Counted from the first letter of the stretch, positions 1-9,413 are shown. The stretch: 64,000 nucleotides of DNA from Spirabiliibacterium falconis (GCF_014885015.1 NZ_JABMIJ010000007.1:1-64000), one strand, 5' to 3'. Program-made: numbers and translations. The notes: generated by a model not told the origin, from the sequence alone.

Positions 1-77
1 AGTGGGTCGTGGTAAACACAGCTTATAGATAAAAACGGAATAGCTGCAAGCATTCCTAAACGAAAAGGCAGTTTCAT
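1..77 (-). CDS. Start of a secreted or lipoprotein precursor, cut by the window edge
   Basis: Only the first 25 codons lie in the window. The reading begins MKLPFRLGMLAAIPFLSISC, a basic start followed by a hydrophobic stretch and a cysteine at residue 20. That is a Sec signal and possibly a lipobox, although Ser at -3 is not ideal. An AGGA ribosome-binding site lies about 9 bases before the ATG at 77. It lies downstream of the type I secretion operon on the same strand, after a 300-base AT-rich gap, so it probably has its own promoter. Its function cannot be told from this fragment. Confidence 0.6.
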   Translation of the reverse strand, partial: MKLPFRLGMLAAIPFLSISCVYHDP

Positions 78-378
78 AAATTTTGGTTCCTATAAATCGT
101 AGCAATAGTAAATATAAATACAGCAATATGAGTTATCGCAACTCAGAGAATGATTGATTTCGTGAGTATTACATGCGCAACAGTGAATATCGTTTTAATT
201 TGCTATCTTTGATGAATTCATCACTCAACATCAACAATAAGTGTGAATTTTATTGAAATTAAGATAACAACACACCAGAAATAATCACAGCCATAAATTA
301 TAGGGTTATTTATAAATTTGTCAATTAATATCAGTGTGTTGTATTTATTTTGATCATATTTTTATTTAGTTTGATAAA
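78..378. other. AT-rich gap between the HlyD-like gene and the partial exported-protein gene
   Basis: No gene is seen here. On the minus strand a possible promoter (TTGCGA, 17 bases, TTTATA) lies upstream of the ATG at 77. A 17-base palindrome, TGAGTT-N5-AACTCA at 129-145, overlaps its -35 region and could be an operator. A 9-bp inverted repeat (267-275 with 334-342) has a 58-base loop and may be chance. No strong terminator with a T-run is seen after the HlyD-like gene. Confidence 0.4.
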
Positions 379-1617
379 CTACCGCTCTTGTAAGGCTTGT
401 TTCATTCTGGTGATCGGTTTTATCAAGTATTGAAAAACACTTTTCTCACCCGTTTTAATGTCAACTGTTGCAACCATGCCTGGTAGAACAGGTAAAATTT
501 TCCCATTTTTATCCGTCAAAGTGCTGCCTTGCGTTTCGATCAAGACTCGATAATAGGAGTTATTCGGGTTTAATTTCAACTCATCAGCTTGACGTTTATC
601 TTGCAATGTACCAGGGCTAAGTAGAATGACTTTACCATCAAGCCCGCCGTAGATTGCATAATCATACGCCGTGAGTTTCACAACCGCAGGCATACCAGGG
701 TGAATATAAGCCACATCCTTCGGATTAATATAAGCTTCAACCAACAAACTTTCTTCAATCGGAACAATTTCCATTATATCCTGACCTGCCGAAATGACCC
801 CACCGATGGTATTCACTTTGATATTTTTAATAATCCCTTTAAGTGGAGCTCGAATCATTGAACGCTCTACGGGATCGGCTCGCATCGCCAAATTTTCACG
901 CGCCTGATCAAGCTCGCCTTGCATTTTTGCAAGCTCGGCATTCGCATCAGTGATATATTTATGCTCACGCTCCGAAATTTGTAGCTGCATATCATTTGAT
1001 GAGCGTTTCATGCGTAGTAATTCAACCTGCGATACCGCACCTTTTTTCACCATAGGGGCCGTAATATTAATTTCAGAATCAAGTAACCGTTTACTTTCTT
1101 TTAAGCTTTTAATCGACTCACGCAAAGCCTCTTTTTTAGCTTGATATACGCCTAACTCTCGTTTCTGAATTTCAGCAGGAATATGTTCAGGAAAGACCAA
1201 TTTGTCTCCCGAAATTTCAGCTTTTAAACGTAACGTAATCGCTTCAAGATTATCTACTTTTGCCTGAGTTTCTCGCAAAACGGCAGAGCTACGTGTATCG
1301 TCCATTTTTAATAACACTTGCCCTTTCTCAACCTGCTCACCTTCTTTCACCAGCATTTCACTTAAAATACCCGGATCAAGACTTTGAATAATTTGCTCAC
1401 GACTACTTGGAATTATACTTCCTTGTCCTCGTGTAACTTCTTCCAATTTACTAAAATAAGACCAGGTGATAAATACAACCAAAAATGCAGCTAGAAGCCA
1501 TAACATTGCAAAAATTTTAGTGTGCTTTTCTTGCTGTAAAGCCGCATGTAAATCAGTCAATAAATGCAAATCTTGACTATTAATTTTCTCATTACGCTTT
1601 TTTTCTTCATCTTTCAT
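379..1617 (-). CDS. HlyD/LapC-type membrane fusion protein of a type I secretion system
   Basis: This is the periplasmic adaptor that links an inner-membrane ABC exporter to a TolC-like outer-membrane channel. The 412-residue protein has a short charged cytoplasmic start, one membrane helix at about residues 37-55, a biotinyl-lipoyl-like segment (ILSEMLVKEGEQVEKGQVLL), a long helical hairpin (about 120-260) and a C-terminal beta-barrel region. The segment EVTRGQGSIIPSSREQ is typical of the adaptors that serve large RTX adhesins. I chose the ATG at 1617; a TTG 12 bases upstream is possible, and neither has a clear ribosome-binding site. It is the last gene of the tolC-like, ABC, hlyD-like operon. 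The exported substrate is not in the window. Confidence 0.88.
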   Translation of the reverse strand: MKDEEKKRNEKINSQDLHLLTDLHAALQQEKHTKIFAMLWLLAAFLVVFITWSYFSKLEEVTRGQGSIIPSSREQIIQSLDPGILSEMLVKEGEQVEKGQVLLKMDDTRSSAVLRETQAKVDNLEAITLRLKAEISGDKLVFPEHIPAEIQKRELGVYQAKKEALRESIKSLKESKRLLDSEINITAPMVKKGAVSQVELLRMKRSSNDMQLQISEREHKYITDANAELAKMQGELDQARENLAMRADPVERSMIRAPLKGIIKNIKVNTIGGVISAGQDIMEIVPIEESLLVEAYINPKDVAYIHPGMPAVVKLTAYDYAIYGGLDGKVILLSPGTLQDKRQADELKLNPNNSYYRVLIETQGSTLTDKNGKILPVLPGMVATVDIKTGEKSVFQYLIKPITRMKQALQER

Positions 1618-1658
1618 AATTCGTTTCAAACCGCACTTTACTCTTTCGTGCGATTTTC

Positions 1659-3827
1659 CTATGCTTCAGTTGGTACTTTTTCACTAACTGCTTTTTCAGC
1701 AGGCTTGTTATTTTGCTCGCTTAAGCGTTGCAATACCGCATCACGAGGGCCGTCCATTGTCACCTTACCGTTTTCCATCACAATAACGCGATCAACAATC
1801 CGTAGCACTTGTGGGCGATGTGTTACCACTACCATGGTTTTATTGCGCGCCCACTGTGCAATCGCTCCTAATGCCACATTTTCATTATATTGATCAAGCC
1901 CTGTTGTTGGCTCATCAAGTAATACCACTTTTGGATTTTTTAACATCATACGCGCAAGTGCAACCGCCTGACGTTGCCCACCAGAAAGTCCGAGACCATT
2001 CTCACCCAATGGCATATCAAGCCCACGCGGGTTACTTTGAATTAAGTCTAATAGCCCCAAACGTTGCAAAGCATAAATTAAGGTTTGGTCATTGGCAAAA
2101 CTGTCCGTGCGAGCAATATCTAAATTTTCACGTAATGTTCCTAAAAATAAGCGTGGGTTTTGCTCCAGTAACAAAACTTGATTACGCAAGAAATAAGGAT
2201 CAATTTGCTGTGTGTTAATGTTATCTAACGTAACAGTACCTTGGGTTGGTTGATAAAGGTTGACTGCTAACTTAAGTGCGGTTGATTTCCCACTACCAAT
2301 TTTACCCAAAATAGCCACTTTTTCACCCGCACGAATGTTCAGGGTTACATTAGACAATGCAGGGAGATCATCTTTTTGATACTGGAAGCTCACATTTTTA
2401 AAACTAATGTTACCTTGCACCTGGCGCAGGCTGATATAATCACGCTCGGTGGATTTTTCAACTGGACGTTGAACGATACCATCCACGCCTTTCAGTGCAT
2501 TCCAGGCTTGTTGAAAGCGAATCGCAAGGCTTGCAATTTGCCCAAGTGGCGCTAGTGCACGACCTGATAAAATCACAGCCGCAATCAATGCCCCCATCGT
2601 AATGCGTGAAGCTGAATCTTCACTATGAATGAGATACGTTCCCACTACCACTAATATAACTGTATTGAGCTGTTGTAATGCTGTAATAGCATTAATGACT
2701 AAGTTACTAATATCTTTAACTTTAATAGACGAATAAGAACTTTTTGCCGTGAAATGATCCCAACGTTTTTGAGCCCAAAGGGCGGCATTATTATTTTTTA
2801 ATGTTTCAATTCCTTCAATTGCCTCAACAGCTAAACCTTGGCGTTGTGAAGATTCTCGCATCGATTCATTAATTGCTTTCGATAATGGAAATTGAGCAAA
2901 TACACCAATACAAATCACAATGGGTATCAAAATACCTGGCACAAGAGCCAATTTACCGCCAATTAAGCCAATCACTGTTAAGAAAAGCAATAAAAATGGC
3001 AAATCCACTAGGGTCAATAAACTTGCACTGGTTAGAAACTCACGTACCGACTCAAAATCACGTAAATTATTAGCATAAGAGCCCGCAGAAACAGGTCTAT
3101 CTTGTAAACGCAGAGACATTACACGACGGAATAACATGGCAGAGATGATCAAATCTGCTTTTTTTCCTGCAATATCAGTTAAATGCCCTCGCAACGTTTT
3201 AGCTAAAAACTCAAAGAAAATGGCTAAAAACACACCAATACTCAATACCCACAACGTTTCATAGGCTTGATTTGGGATTACACGGTCATAAACATTCATC
3301 ACATACAATGAACTGACTAATGCCAAAATATTAATCAAGAAAGTCGCTAAAATAACTTGATAATAGTATTTTTTAAATCGCCAAATGATGCGGAAAAACC
3401 AAGATTTTGGCAGATCATATTCTGGCAATTCAGAGCGCAGATCTTGGGCTAATTTTGGCTTAATAAACCAACAATACCCAAGATATTTTTCCTGAAGTTG
3501 ACTCTCACTAACCTCAATCTGAACATCACCAGGTTGCACGATGCGATAAATACGTTCGCCATCTTCATTTAACCGCACTTCAGTGATTACAGCCGCTTCT
3601 TCTTGTTTTAAAATTAAGATTACGGGCATTGCCAATGACGGAATTTCCGACAAAGCACGTTCAGAAAGACTGTTGTCAAAACCTTCGCTGCGTAAATATT
3701 CACACAATGACGAAAAATCAAGACTATTACCGACTTTTTTGACTGTGTGTGCTGAGAGAGTTGCCACAGACAACGGCGAGCCCAAGAGCTGTGTTGCCAA
3801 TGCAAGATTTTCAATAATTAATTTCAT
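1659..3827 (-). CDS. LapB-type ABC exporter with degenerate C39 domain
   Basis: This is the inner-membrane ATPase-permease of the type I secretion system. The 722-residue protein has an N-terminal C39-peptidase-like domain (about 1-125), six membrane helices (about 150-430) and a C-terminal ATPase with Walker A GKIGSGKST, signature LSGGQRQ and Walker B VVLLDEPTT. The catalytic cysteine of C39 peptidases is missing: the segment that should carry it reads QLLGSPLS. The domain therefore probably binds a substrate without cleaving it, as in LapB and HlyB relatives. The ATG at 3827 has AAGG about 7 bases upstream and is preferred to a TTG at 3854. It follows the TolC-like gene by 7 bases. Confidence 0.9.
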   Translation of the reverse strand: MKLIIENLALATQLLGSPLSVATLSAHTVKKVGNSLDFSSLCEYLRSEGFDNSLSERALSEIPSLAMPVILILKQEEAAVITEVRLNEDGERIYRIVQPGDVQIEVSESQLQEKYLGYCWFIKPKLAQDLRSELPEYDLPKSWFFRIIWRFKKYYYQVILATFLINILALVSSLYVMNVYDRVIPNQAYETLWVLSIGVFLAIFFEFLAKTLRGHLTDIAGKKADLIISAMLFRRVMSLRLQDRPVSAGSYANNLRDFESVREFLTSASLLTLVDLPFLLLFLTVIGLIGGKLALVPGILIPIVICIGVFAQFPLSKAINESMRESSQRQGLAVEAIEGIETLKNNNAALWAQKRWDHFTAKSSYSSIKVKDISNLVINAITALQQLNTVILVVVGTYLIHSEDSASRITMGALIAAVILSGRALAPLGQIASLAIRFQQAWNALKGVDGIVQRPVEKSTERDYISLRQVQGNISFKNVSFQYQKDDLPALSNVTLNIRAGEKVAILGKIGSGKSTALKLAVNLYQPTQGTVTLDNINTQQIDPYFLRNQVLLLEQNPRLFLGTLRENLDIARTDSFANDQTLIYALQRLGLLDLIQSNPRGLDMPLGENGLGLSGGQRQAVALARMMLKNPKVVLLDEPTTGLDQYNENVALGAIAQWARNKTMVVVTHRPQVLRIVDRVIVMENGKVTMDGPRDAVLQRLSEQNNKPAEKAVSEKVPTEA

Positions 3828-3834
3828 AACTGCC

Positions 3835-5085
3835 TTATTTTTGACTAATGCCAACCCATTGCGTTAAGGTGCCTTGAGATGCAAGGTAATCTAGGATTGA
3901 ATGTCTTAATTCATATTCAGAGTTCACTTTGCTTAACTGCGCGGACAGCAATTCGTTTTCCGCATTGAGTAATTCAAGCAATGTGCGCTTAGCAATAGAG
4001 AATTGCATTTTATAATATTCAATAACATCTTTTTGTGTTTTCACTTGATTATTCAACGTCTTAATATGCGCTTTATACTGCTCTAAATTAATCAACGAAA
4101 GCTCTTTGCGTTCATCAAGATCTTGTATCAACTGATCTAATTTTGTTTCAACCGCACTCAAGCGACTGGCATTTTCCTGCACAGCATAGCTTGTATGACG
4201 ATTGTATAAATCAACCGATAAATTCAAATACACTAGTTGGTCATCTTTCGTTGCTTGTCCAACTAAATCCAATTTGGGTAAGCGTGAGGCTTTTTGTGCT
4301 TCCAATTCAGCTAACGTGCTATTAATCTCTTCTCTACTTGCTAGATAAGATGGATGTAGCGTTTTATCACGCGTAAAACGCGTCTTTAACACGTTTGCAT
4401 TTAATTTATTGAAAGGATCGCTTAACTTGCGGGTATCCAAACTATAACCTGTATAGCGTTTTAATTTTCCGATAGCAGTATGAAGTTCGCGCTCTACACT
4501 ATTAATTTGTTGTGCAATCGCATATTTACGAGCTTGTGCCTGCACATATTCTGAACGTCGTCCAACATCGTTATCGGCAATAACATCAATTTCATTTAAC
4601 GTATCATCAATACGAGCTGAACTTTGCTTGAGCACAGCAAGTGTTTCTTTTGCTTTTAGCGCTTGTAAATAAATTTCCGTCATTGTAAAGACAAGTTGCT
4701 CTTGTGCAACATCAAATTTATGTGCCGTTGCTTGCTCATTTGCTTTCGCTTGTTTTACACGCTTATCAATTGCCCCGAAGGAATAAAGATTAACCGACGC
4801 TTCCACTCCAGGGTTAAAAGAAGACGAACTATTACTCTCATAACGATGATGTTGTTGAACCGTTTGCCGCCCAAATACCGATAATCTCGGATAGTGCTCA
4901 GACACTGCCTGTTCCGTCCGACTTTCTGCCGTTTTAATATCCGCTTTCGCCTCAAGAATACGAGGATCTTTCTGCAATGCTTTTTGCACAAGCGTTTGTA
5001 ATTCATTTGCATTTGCCCAAGAGGAAATAAACAACGCACAGATTGCAGCACAAATAAGACGCTTAGTTTGAAAATAAATAGCCAT
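3835..5085 (-). CDS. TolC-family outer-membrane channel of the type I secretion system
   Basis: This is the outer-membrane exit duct for the exporter encoded by the next two genes. The 416-residue protein has a signal peptide ending near residue 26 (SSWANA-NEL) and then the long coiled-coil halves typical of the family, with repeated heptad-rich stretches. Its place as first gene of the operon fits the AggA/LapE subfamily, which is dedicated to adhesin export. The ATG at 5085 is preferred to an upstream TTG at 5097. An extended -10 promoter at 5144-5152 probably drives the whole operon. Confidence 0.87.
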   Translation of the reverse strand: MAIYFQTKRLICAAICALFISSWANANELQTLVQKALQKDPRILEAKADIKTAESRTEQAVSEHYPRLSVFGRQTVQQHHRYESNSSSSFNPGVEASVNLYSFGAIDKRVKQAKANEQATAHKFDVAQEQLVFTMTEIYLQALKAKETLAVLKQSSARIDDTLNEIDVIADNDVGRRSEYVQAQARKYAIAQQINSVERELHTAIGKLKRYTGYSLDTRKLSDPFNKLNANVLKTRFTRDKTLHPSYLASREEINSTLAELEAQKASRLPKLDLVGQATKDDQLVYLNLSVDLYNRHTSYAVQENASRLSAVETKLDQLIQDLDERKELSLINLEQYKAHIKTLNNQVKTQKDVIEYYKMQFSIAKRTLLELLNAENELLSAQLSKVNSEYELRHSILDYLASQGTLTQWVGISQK

Positions 5086-5143
5086 TATTTTTACCAAATG
5101 TGGAGGGGTGATTGCTCAAAATATCATCATAAAAATTTTTCTA

Positions 5144-5152
5144 ATTATAGCA
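5144..5152 (-). promoter_or_regulatory. Extended -10 promoter of the type I secretion operon
   Basis: On the minus strand the sequence reads TGCTATAAT, a perfect -10 hexamer with the extended TG element. It lies about 59 bases before the ATG of the TolC-like gene. The -35 position (ATAGGC) is poor, as expected for extended -10 promoters. The flanking sequence is very AT-rich. Confidence 0.6.
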
Positions 5153-5235
5153 CAAGATTTTTTTACGCCTATATAAATCTATATCAATTTACAATTTAAA
5201 TACAGTCTATTTTGCCCTACTTGGGTAGAAAAAAG

Positions 5236-5263
5236 TTGTAATCTCACGTCAGATTTGCATAAT
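5236..5263 (+). promoter_or_regulatory. Likely promoter of trmB
   Basis: TTGTAA and CATAAT are separated by 16 bases, about 25 bases before the trmB start. This would give a short leader containing the AAGGAAG ribosome-binding site. Confidence 0.5.
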
Positions 5264-5288
5264 GCAGGCAGAATGAAAGGAAGTACAT

Positions 5289-6053
5289 ATGACAAACAAC
5301 CCAATAGCAAATTTTGCACAAGGCAAACGCAAAGAAGTTGCTAACCCAGAATTCACCGCCGATGGGCGTTATAAACGTAAAGTTCGTAGCTTTGTATTAC
5401 GTACAGGGCGGCTAAGTCAGCATCAACAAAATGCGATGAATACCCATTGGGCACAATTTGGGGTGGATTATCAAACCGCCCCTTATGATCTGACCGCACT
5501 TTTTGGAAATACCAATCCCGTTGTGCTAGAAATTGGCTTTGGCATGGGGCATTCGTTAGTGCAAATGGCGAAGCAAAACCCAGCCATCAATTATCTTGGT
5601 ATTGAAGTTCATACACCTGGTGTGGGAGCTTGTATTGCCTATGCTATTGATGAAAAGGTGGACAATTTACGCGTAATCTGTCACGATGCAGTAGAAATAT
5701 TAACTGATTGCATTGCTGACAACAGTTTGCAAGGCTTACAGCTTTTCTTCCCTGATCCATGGCATAAAGCTAAGCATCATAAACGGCGTATCGTGCAAAG
5801 TGAATTCGTCAATTTAGTGGTGAAAAAGCTAAAGTGCGGTGGCTTTATCCATATGGCAACCGACTGGGAACATTATGCCGAGCAGATGTTAGATGTTTTA
5901 CAGCATACGCAACACATTGAAAACTCTGCTGAAAACGGTGCTTATATTGACCGTCCAGCGTTTCGCCCGTTGACAAAATTTGAACAGCGTGGTCAAAAAC
6001 TTGGTCATGGTGTGTGGGATCTCTATTTTATTAAAACAGACAAAAGGACATAA
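5289..6053 (+). CDS. trmB: tRNA (guanine-46-N7)-methyltransferase
   Basis: TrmB uses S-adenosylmethionine to make m7G46 in the variable loop of tRNAs. The 254-residue protein has the SAM-binding glycine loop EIGFGMG (81-87) and the family motif [13 protein letters not shown] (155-167), which carries substrate-contacting residues. Its length is normal. AAGGAAG precedes the ATG at a good distance. It is followed after 2 bases by yggL, an order common in gammaproteobacteria, so the two are co-transcribed. It is divergent from the type I secretion operon. Confidence 0.95.
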   Translation: MTNNPIANFAQGKRKEVANPEFTADGRYKRKVRSFVLRTGRLSQHQQNAMNTHWAQFGVDYQTAPYDLTALFGNTNPVVLEIGFGMGHSLVQMAKQNPAINYLGIEVHTPGVGACIAYAIDEKVDNLRVICHDAVEILTDCIADNSLQGLQLFFPDPWHKAKHHKRRIVQSEFVNLVVKKLKCGGFIHMATDWEHYAEQMLDVLQHTQHIENSAENGAYIDRPAFRPLTKFEQRGQKLGHGVWDLYFIKTDKRT

Positions 6054-6055
6054 TT

Positions 6056-6394
6056 ATGGCTATTGAACGCAACCGCAGACAACGTAAAAAAATGCACTTA
6101 GGTGAATTCCAAGAGCTAGGCTTTGTTGTGCGTTGGCAATTCGCTGATAATACCTCAGTGGAGGACATTGATGCGACATTAGATCGCTTTATCGCAGAGG
6201 TTATCCGCCCAAATGGGCTTGCCTACGAAGGTAGTGGCTATCTTAATTGGGAAGGATTAGTTTGCCTTGAAAAAATCGGAAAATGTGATGACAGCCAGCG
6301 TGAATTAGTGAAAAAATGGTTAGAAGAGAATAAACTGCAAAATATCGACGTAACAGAACTATTTGATATTTGGTGGGATTATCCAACAGCCTAA
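6056..6394 (+). CDS. yggL: YggL family (DUF469) ribosome-associated protein
   Basis: This 112-residue protein has the typical start MAIERNRRQRKKMHLGEFQE and the WEGLV and WWDYP segments of the YggL family. E. coli YggL is reported to bind the 50S ribosomal subunit; its exact role is not settled. AAGGACAT precedes the ATG. It is co-transcribed with trmB and followed by an uptake-signal-pair hairpin. Confidence 0.9.
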   Translation: MAIERNRRQRKKMHLGEFQELGFVVRWQFADNTSVEDIDATLDRFIAEVIRPNGLAYEGSGYLNWEGLVCLEKIGKCDDSQRELVKKWLEENKLQNIDVTELFDIWWDYPTA

Positions 6395-6426
6395 ACTTGA
6401 ATTTCCCAAATTCACCCTTATCTGAT

Positions 6427-6453
6427 AAAGTGCGGTTAAACCGCACTTTTTAG
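6427..6453 (+). terminator. Uptake-signal-pair terminator after yggL
   Basis: AAAGTGCGGTT and AACCGCACTTT face each other and are followed by a short T-run. The hairpin is made of two oppositely oriented uptake signals. It ends the trmB-yggL unit just before yggT. Confidence 0.75.
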
Positions 6454-6473
6454 TATAAAAAATAAGGAACGCT

Positions 6474-7025
6474 ATGAACACTCTGCCATTTTTACTGCAA
6501 ACGGTTATCGGGCTTTACACTATTGTGTTGCTATTGCGCGCGTGGTTTCAATTCTGCCGTGTTGATTTTTATAACCCGCTTTCACAAACGGTTGTGAAAC
6601 TCACCCAACCTGTACTGGCTCCGCTACGAAAAGTCATTCCAACGAAACATAATCTTGATTTTGCTGCGATCGTGCTAGCATTTGGCTTGAATATCGTTCT
6701 TTATGCTGGTTTAAACTCACTCTCAGAAACCGCTTTACCGTGGAGTAGCATTGCGATTATTTCAGCCTTTTCCTTGTTAAAAACCTTCGGCAAAATTGTA
6801 TTTTGGGCAATTTTTATCCGTGCGGTGCTGAGCTGGTTTTCCCGTGGGCAACACCCATTGGATTATTTACTCTATCAGATAAGTGAGCCATTGCTCACGC
6901 CAATTCGCCGCATTTTACCTAACACGGGTATGATTGATTTTGCCCCTATGGTGCTGGCGTTCGCCTTGATTTTAGCAAATAATTTATTGCTCGATATTTT
7001 CGGCATACTGTGGTTTTATGCTTAA
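6474..7025 (+). CDS. yggT: YggT family membrane protein
   Basis: This 183-residue integral membrane protein contains two tandem YggT domains. Each has two hydrophobic helices, and the repeats share the pattern P(L/I)xPxRxxxP (TQPVLAPLRKVIPT near residue 40; SEPLLTPIRRILPN near 140). Family members have been linked to osmotic tolerance and envelope or division functions, but the molecular role is unclear. AAGGAACG lies before the ATG. It is followed by a strong stem-loop terminator. Confidence 0.88.
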   Translation: MNTLPFLLQTVIGLYTIVLLLRAWFQFCRVDFYNPLSQTVVKLTQPVLAPLRKVIPTKHNLDFAAIVLAFGLNIVLYAGLNSLSETALPWSSIAIISAFSLLKTFGKIVFWAIFIRAVLSWFSRGQHPLDYLLYQISEPLLTPIRRILPNTGMIDFAPMVLAFALILANNLLLDIFGILWFYA

Positions 7026-7074
7026 CACGATAACGTGCGGTTTATCCTGACCGCACTTTGCATTTCTATCACAC

Positions 7075-7110
7075 ATGCCAGCGTCATTATGCTATACGCT
7101 GGCATTTTTT
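7075..7110 (+). terminator. Strong intrinsic terminator after yggT
   Basis: A perfect 10-bp stem (ATGCCAGCGT with ACGCTGGCAT) with an 11-base loop is followed by a run of T residues. A weaker imperfect uptake-signal pair at 7033-7059 precedes it. Confidence 0.85.
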
Positions 7111-7196
7111 ATGTCTGACTATTATTTCACCTTTTACCACAACAATGAACGCAAAGTGCGGTTTTGTTATGCTGAACAAGTGAGAATTATTTTTAT

Positions 7197-7210
7197 TTGA
7201 CTTGTGTCAA
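7197..7210. promoter_or_regulatory. FNR-like site upstream of nrdD
   Basis: TTGACTTGTGTCAA matches 8 of the 10 defined positions of the FNR consensus TTGAT-N4-ATCAA and keeps the symmetry. It lies about 85 bases before the nrdD start, which suits activation of an oxygen-sensitive reductase without oxygen. Confidence 0.6.
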
Positions 7211-7212
7211 AT

Positions 7213-7259
7213 TTTCTATATATTGTGTTTTGATATTTTAATATCACAATATATAGTAA
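7213..7259. promoter_or_regulatory. Tandem NrdR boxes controlling nrdDG
   Basis: Two 16-base sites each match about 13 of 16 positions of the NrdR consensus ACACWATATATWGTGT. They are at 7213-7228 (core CTATATATTGTGT) and 7244-7259 (core CACAATATATAG). Their centres are 31 bp apart, about three helical turns, which is the known spacing for NrdR dimers. NrdR represses ribonucleotide reductase genes according to ATP/dATP levels. The nrdR gene itself is not in the window. Confidence 0.8.
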
Positions 7260-7292
7260 CAACCACTATTTCATACCCGCAAGGTGGCAATG

Positions 7293-9413
7293 ATGACTCA
7301 ACTCGCAGTAATAAAGCGCGATGGTGCGATAGTGCCTTTTTCGCAAGAACGTATTCTCTCAGCAATTAATAAAGCGGCACAGGCAATCGGGCTTGATGAC
7401 CATACTTTTGCCATAACACAAAGTGCGGCAGTCGTTACCCAAATTTATGCACACCATCAGGATCAGATCGACATTGCACAAATTCAGACGCTGGTTGAAA
7501 CCCAGCTTATGCACGCCAATCCTGATGTTGCTCGTGCCTATATTGAATACCGCCACGAACGTGATCTCATTCGGGAAAAACGCAGCCAGCTCACACGCGA
7601 AATTGAGGGGCTTATTGAGCAGAATAATCTGGATATTCTCAATGAAAATGCGAATAAAGATGCTAAAGTCATCCCGACCCAGCGTGATTTATTAGCGGGT
7701 ATTGTGGCAAAACATTATGCGAAACGCTATATTTTGCCCGCTGATGTTGTACAAGCCCATGAGCGTGGGGAAATTCATTATCATGATTTAGACTATGCAC
7801 CCTTTTTCCCAATGTTCAACTGTATGCTAGTCGATCTCAACGGTATGCTAAAAAACGGCTTTAAAATGGGCAATGCTGAGATTGAAACGCCAAAATCCAT
7901 CAGTACTGCCACTGCGGTTACCGCACAAATTATTGCACAAGTTGCCAGCCATATTTATGGTGGTACCACGATCAATCGCATTGATGAAGTGCTCGCCCCT
8001 TATGTACAAAAAAGTTATGACAAACATTTAGCCATCGCGAAAGAGTGGCAAATTGCACAAGTACAAGAATATGCACGCGCACGCACCGAAAAAGAGTGTT
8101 TTGATGCGTTTCAATCACTGGAATATGAAGTCAACACATTACACACCGCCAATGGACAAACGCCATTTGTGACCTTTGGCTTTGGCTTGGGGTTGAGTTG
8201 GCAGGCAAAATTAATTCAACGCGCCATCTTAGAGAATCGCCTGCTCGGCTTAGGTAAACATCATAAAACTGCCGTTTTTCCTAAGTTGGTTTTCACGTTA
8301 AAAGAGGGCGTGAACTTACGCCCAACCGATCCCAATTACGACATCAAGCAGTTGGCATTAACATGCAGTGCGCAACGCATGTACCCCGATATTTTAAATT
8401 ATGACAAAGTGGTGGAGATCACCGGCTCATTCAAAGCCCCAATGGGCTGTCGTAGTTTTTTAGGTAAATTTGAAACCAAGCAAGGCGAACAACACGATGG
8501 ACGCAATAATCTTGGGGTCGTGAGTATTAACTTACCACGCATTGCGATTGAGGCACAAAAAGACGAAGTGCGGTTTTATCAATTACTCGACCAACGTTTA
8601 GCTATCGCGAAAAAAGCCCTACTCACGCGTATTGCTCGCCTCGCGACTACCAAAGCACGCGTTGCGCCTATTTTATATATGGAAGGCGCATGCGGTGTGC
8701 GCCTGAATGCAAATGATAATGTTGCAGACATTTTCAAACAGGGGCGTGCCTCTATTTCGCTAGGTTACATTGGTATTTTTGAAACCATCACCGCACTTTA
8801 TGATGGACATATCTACGACAACGAGCAACTGCGTGCTAAAGGGCTTGCTATTGTGGCTTATCTGCGTCGTGCCGTTGATGCGTGGAAACACGAAACAGGT
8901 TATGCTTTCAGCCTCTATTCAACACCAAGTGAAAATCTCTGTCATCGCTTTTGCCGCCTTGATTCTCAGCAGTTCGGCACAATAGCAGGGGTAACTGATA
9001 AGGGCTACTATACGAATAGTTTCCATCTTGATGTTGAGAAAAAGGTTAATCCATACGACAAAATTGACTTTGAAATGCCTTATCCATCGCTCGCCAACGG
9101 GGGGTTTATTTGCTATGGCGAATATCCCAATATGCAACATAACATAAAAGCGTTAGAAGACGTATGGGATTATAGCTATACTCGCGTGCCGTACTATGGC
9201 ACCAATACGCCAATTGATGAATGTTATAAGTGCGGTTTTAAAGGCGAATTTGAATGCACCAGCAAAGGATTTGTCTGCCCTAATTGTGGCAATCACGACA
9301 CTGAAAGCGTATCGGTTACACGACGGGTCTGTGGCTATCTTGGTAGCCCTGATGCACGCCCTTTCAACGCGGGCAAGCAAGAAGAAGTGAAACGTCGGGT
9401 TAAACACCTATAA
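7293..9413 (+). CDS. nrdD: Anaerobic (class III) ribonucleoside-triphosphate reductase
   Basis: NrdD reduces ribonucleoside triphosphates to deoxynucleotides without oxygen, using a glycyl radical. The 706-residue protein starts with an ATP-cone regulatory domain (about 1-95). The C-terminal radical motif RRVCGYLG places the glycine near residue 681, and just before it are the zinc-binding cysteines CYKCG and CPNCG. Of the clustered starts (GTG 7284, ATG 7290, ATG 7293) I chose 7293, because it has the best distance from the AAGGTGG site and gives the E. coli radical-glycine number. NrdG, its activase, follows after 9 bases. FNR-like and NrdR sites lie upstream. Confidence 0.95.
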   Translation: MTQLAVIKRDGAIVPFSQERILSAINKAAQAIGLDDHTFAITQSAAVVTQIYAHHQDQIDIAQIQTLVETQLMHANPDVARAYIEYRHERDLIREKRSQLTREIEGLIEQNNLDILNENANKDAKVIPTQRDLLAGIVAKHYAKRYILPADVVQAHERGEIHYHDLDYAPFFPMFNCMLVDLNGMLKNGFKMGNAEIETPKSISTATAVTAQIIAQVASHIYGGTTINRIDEVLAPYVQKSYDKHLAIAKEWQIAQVQEYARARTEKECFDAFQSLEYEVNTLHTANGQTPFVTFGFGLGLSWQAKLIQRAILENRLLGLGKHHKTAVFPKLVFTLKEGVNLRPTDPNYDIKQLALTCSAQRMYPDILNYDKVVEITGSFKAPMGCRSFLGKFETKQGEQHDGRNNLGVVSINLPRIAIEAQKDEVRFYQLLDQRLAIAKKALLTRIARLATTKARVAPILYMEGACGVRLNANDNVADIFKQGRASISLGYIGIFETITALYDGHIYDNEQLRAKGLAIVAYLRRAVDAWKHETGYAFSLYSTPSENLCHRFCRLDSQQFGTIAGVTDKGYYTNSFHLDVEKKVNPYDKIDFEMPYPSLANGGFICYGEYPNMQHNIKALEDVWDYSYTRVPYYGTNTPIDECYKCGFKGEFECTSKGFVCPNCGNHDTESVSVTRRVCGYLGSPDARPFNAGKQEEVKRRVKHL

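Noticed and set aside
267-342. 9-bp inverted repeat ACAACACAC / GTGTGTTGT
   Set aside because: The 58-base loop and AT-rich surroundings make it likely to be chance; no promoter or attachment site fits.
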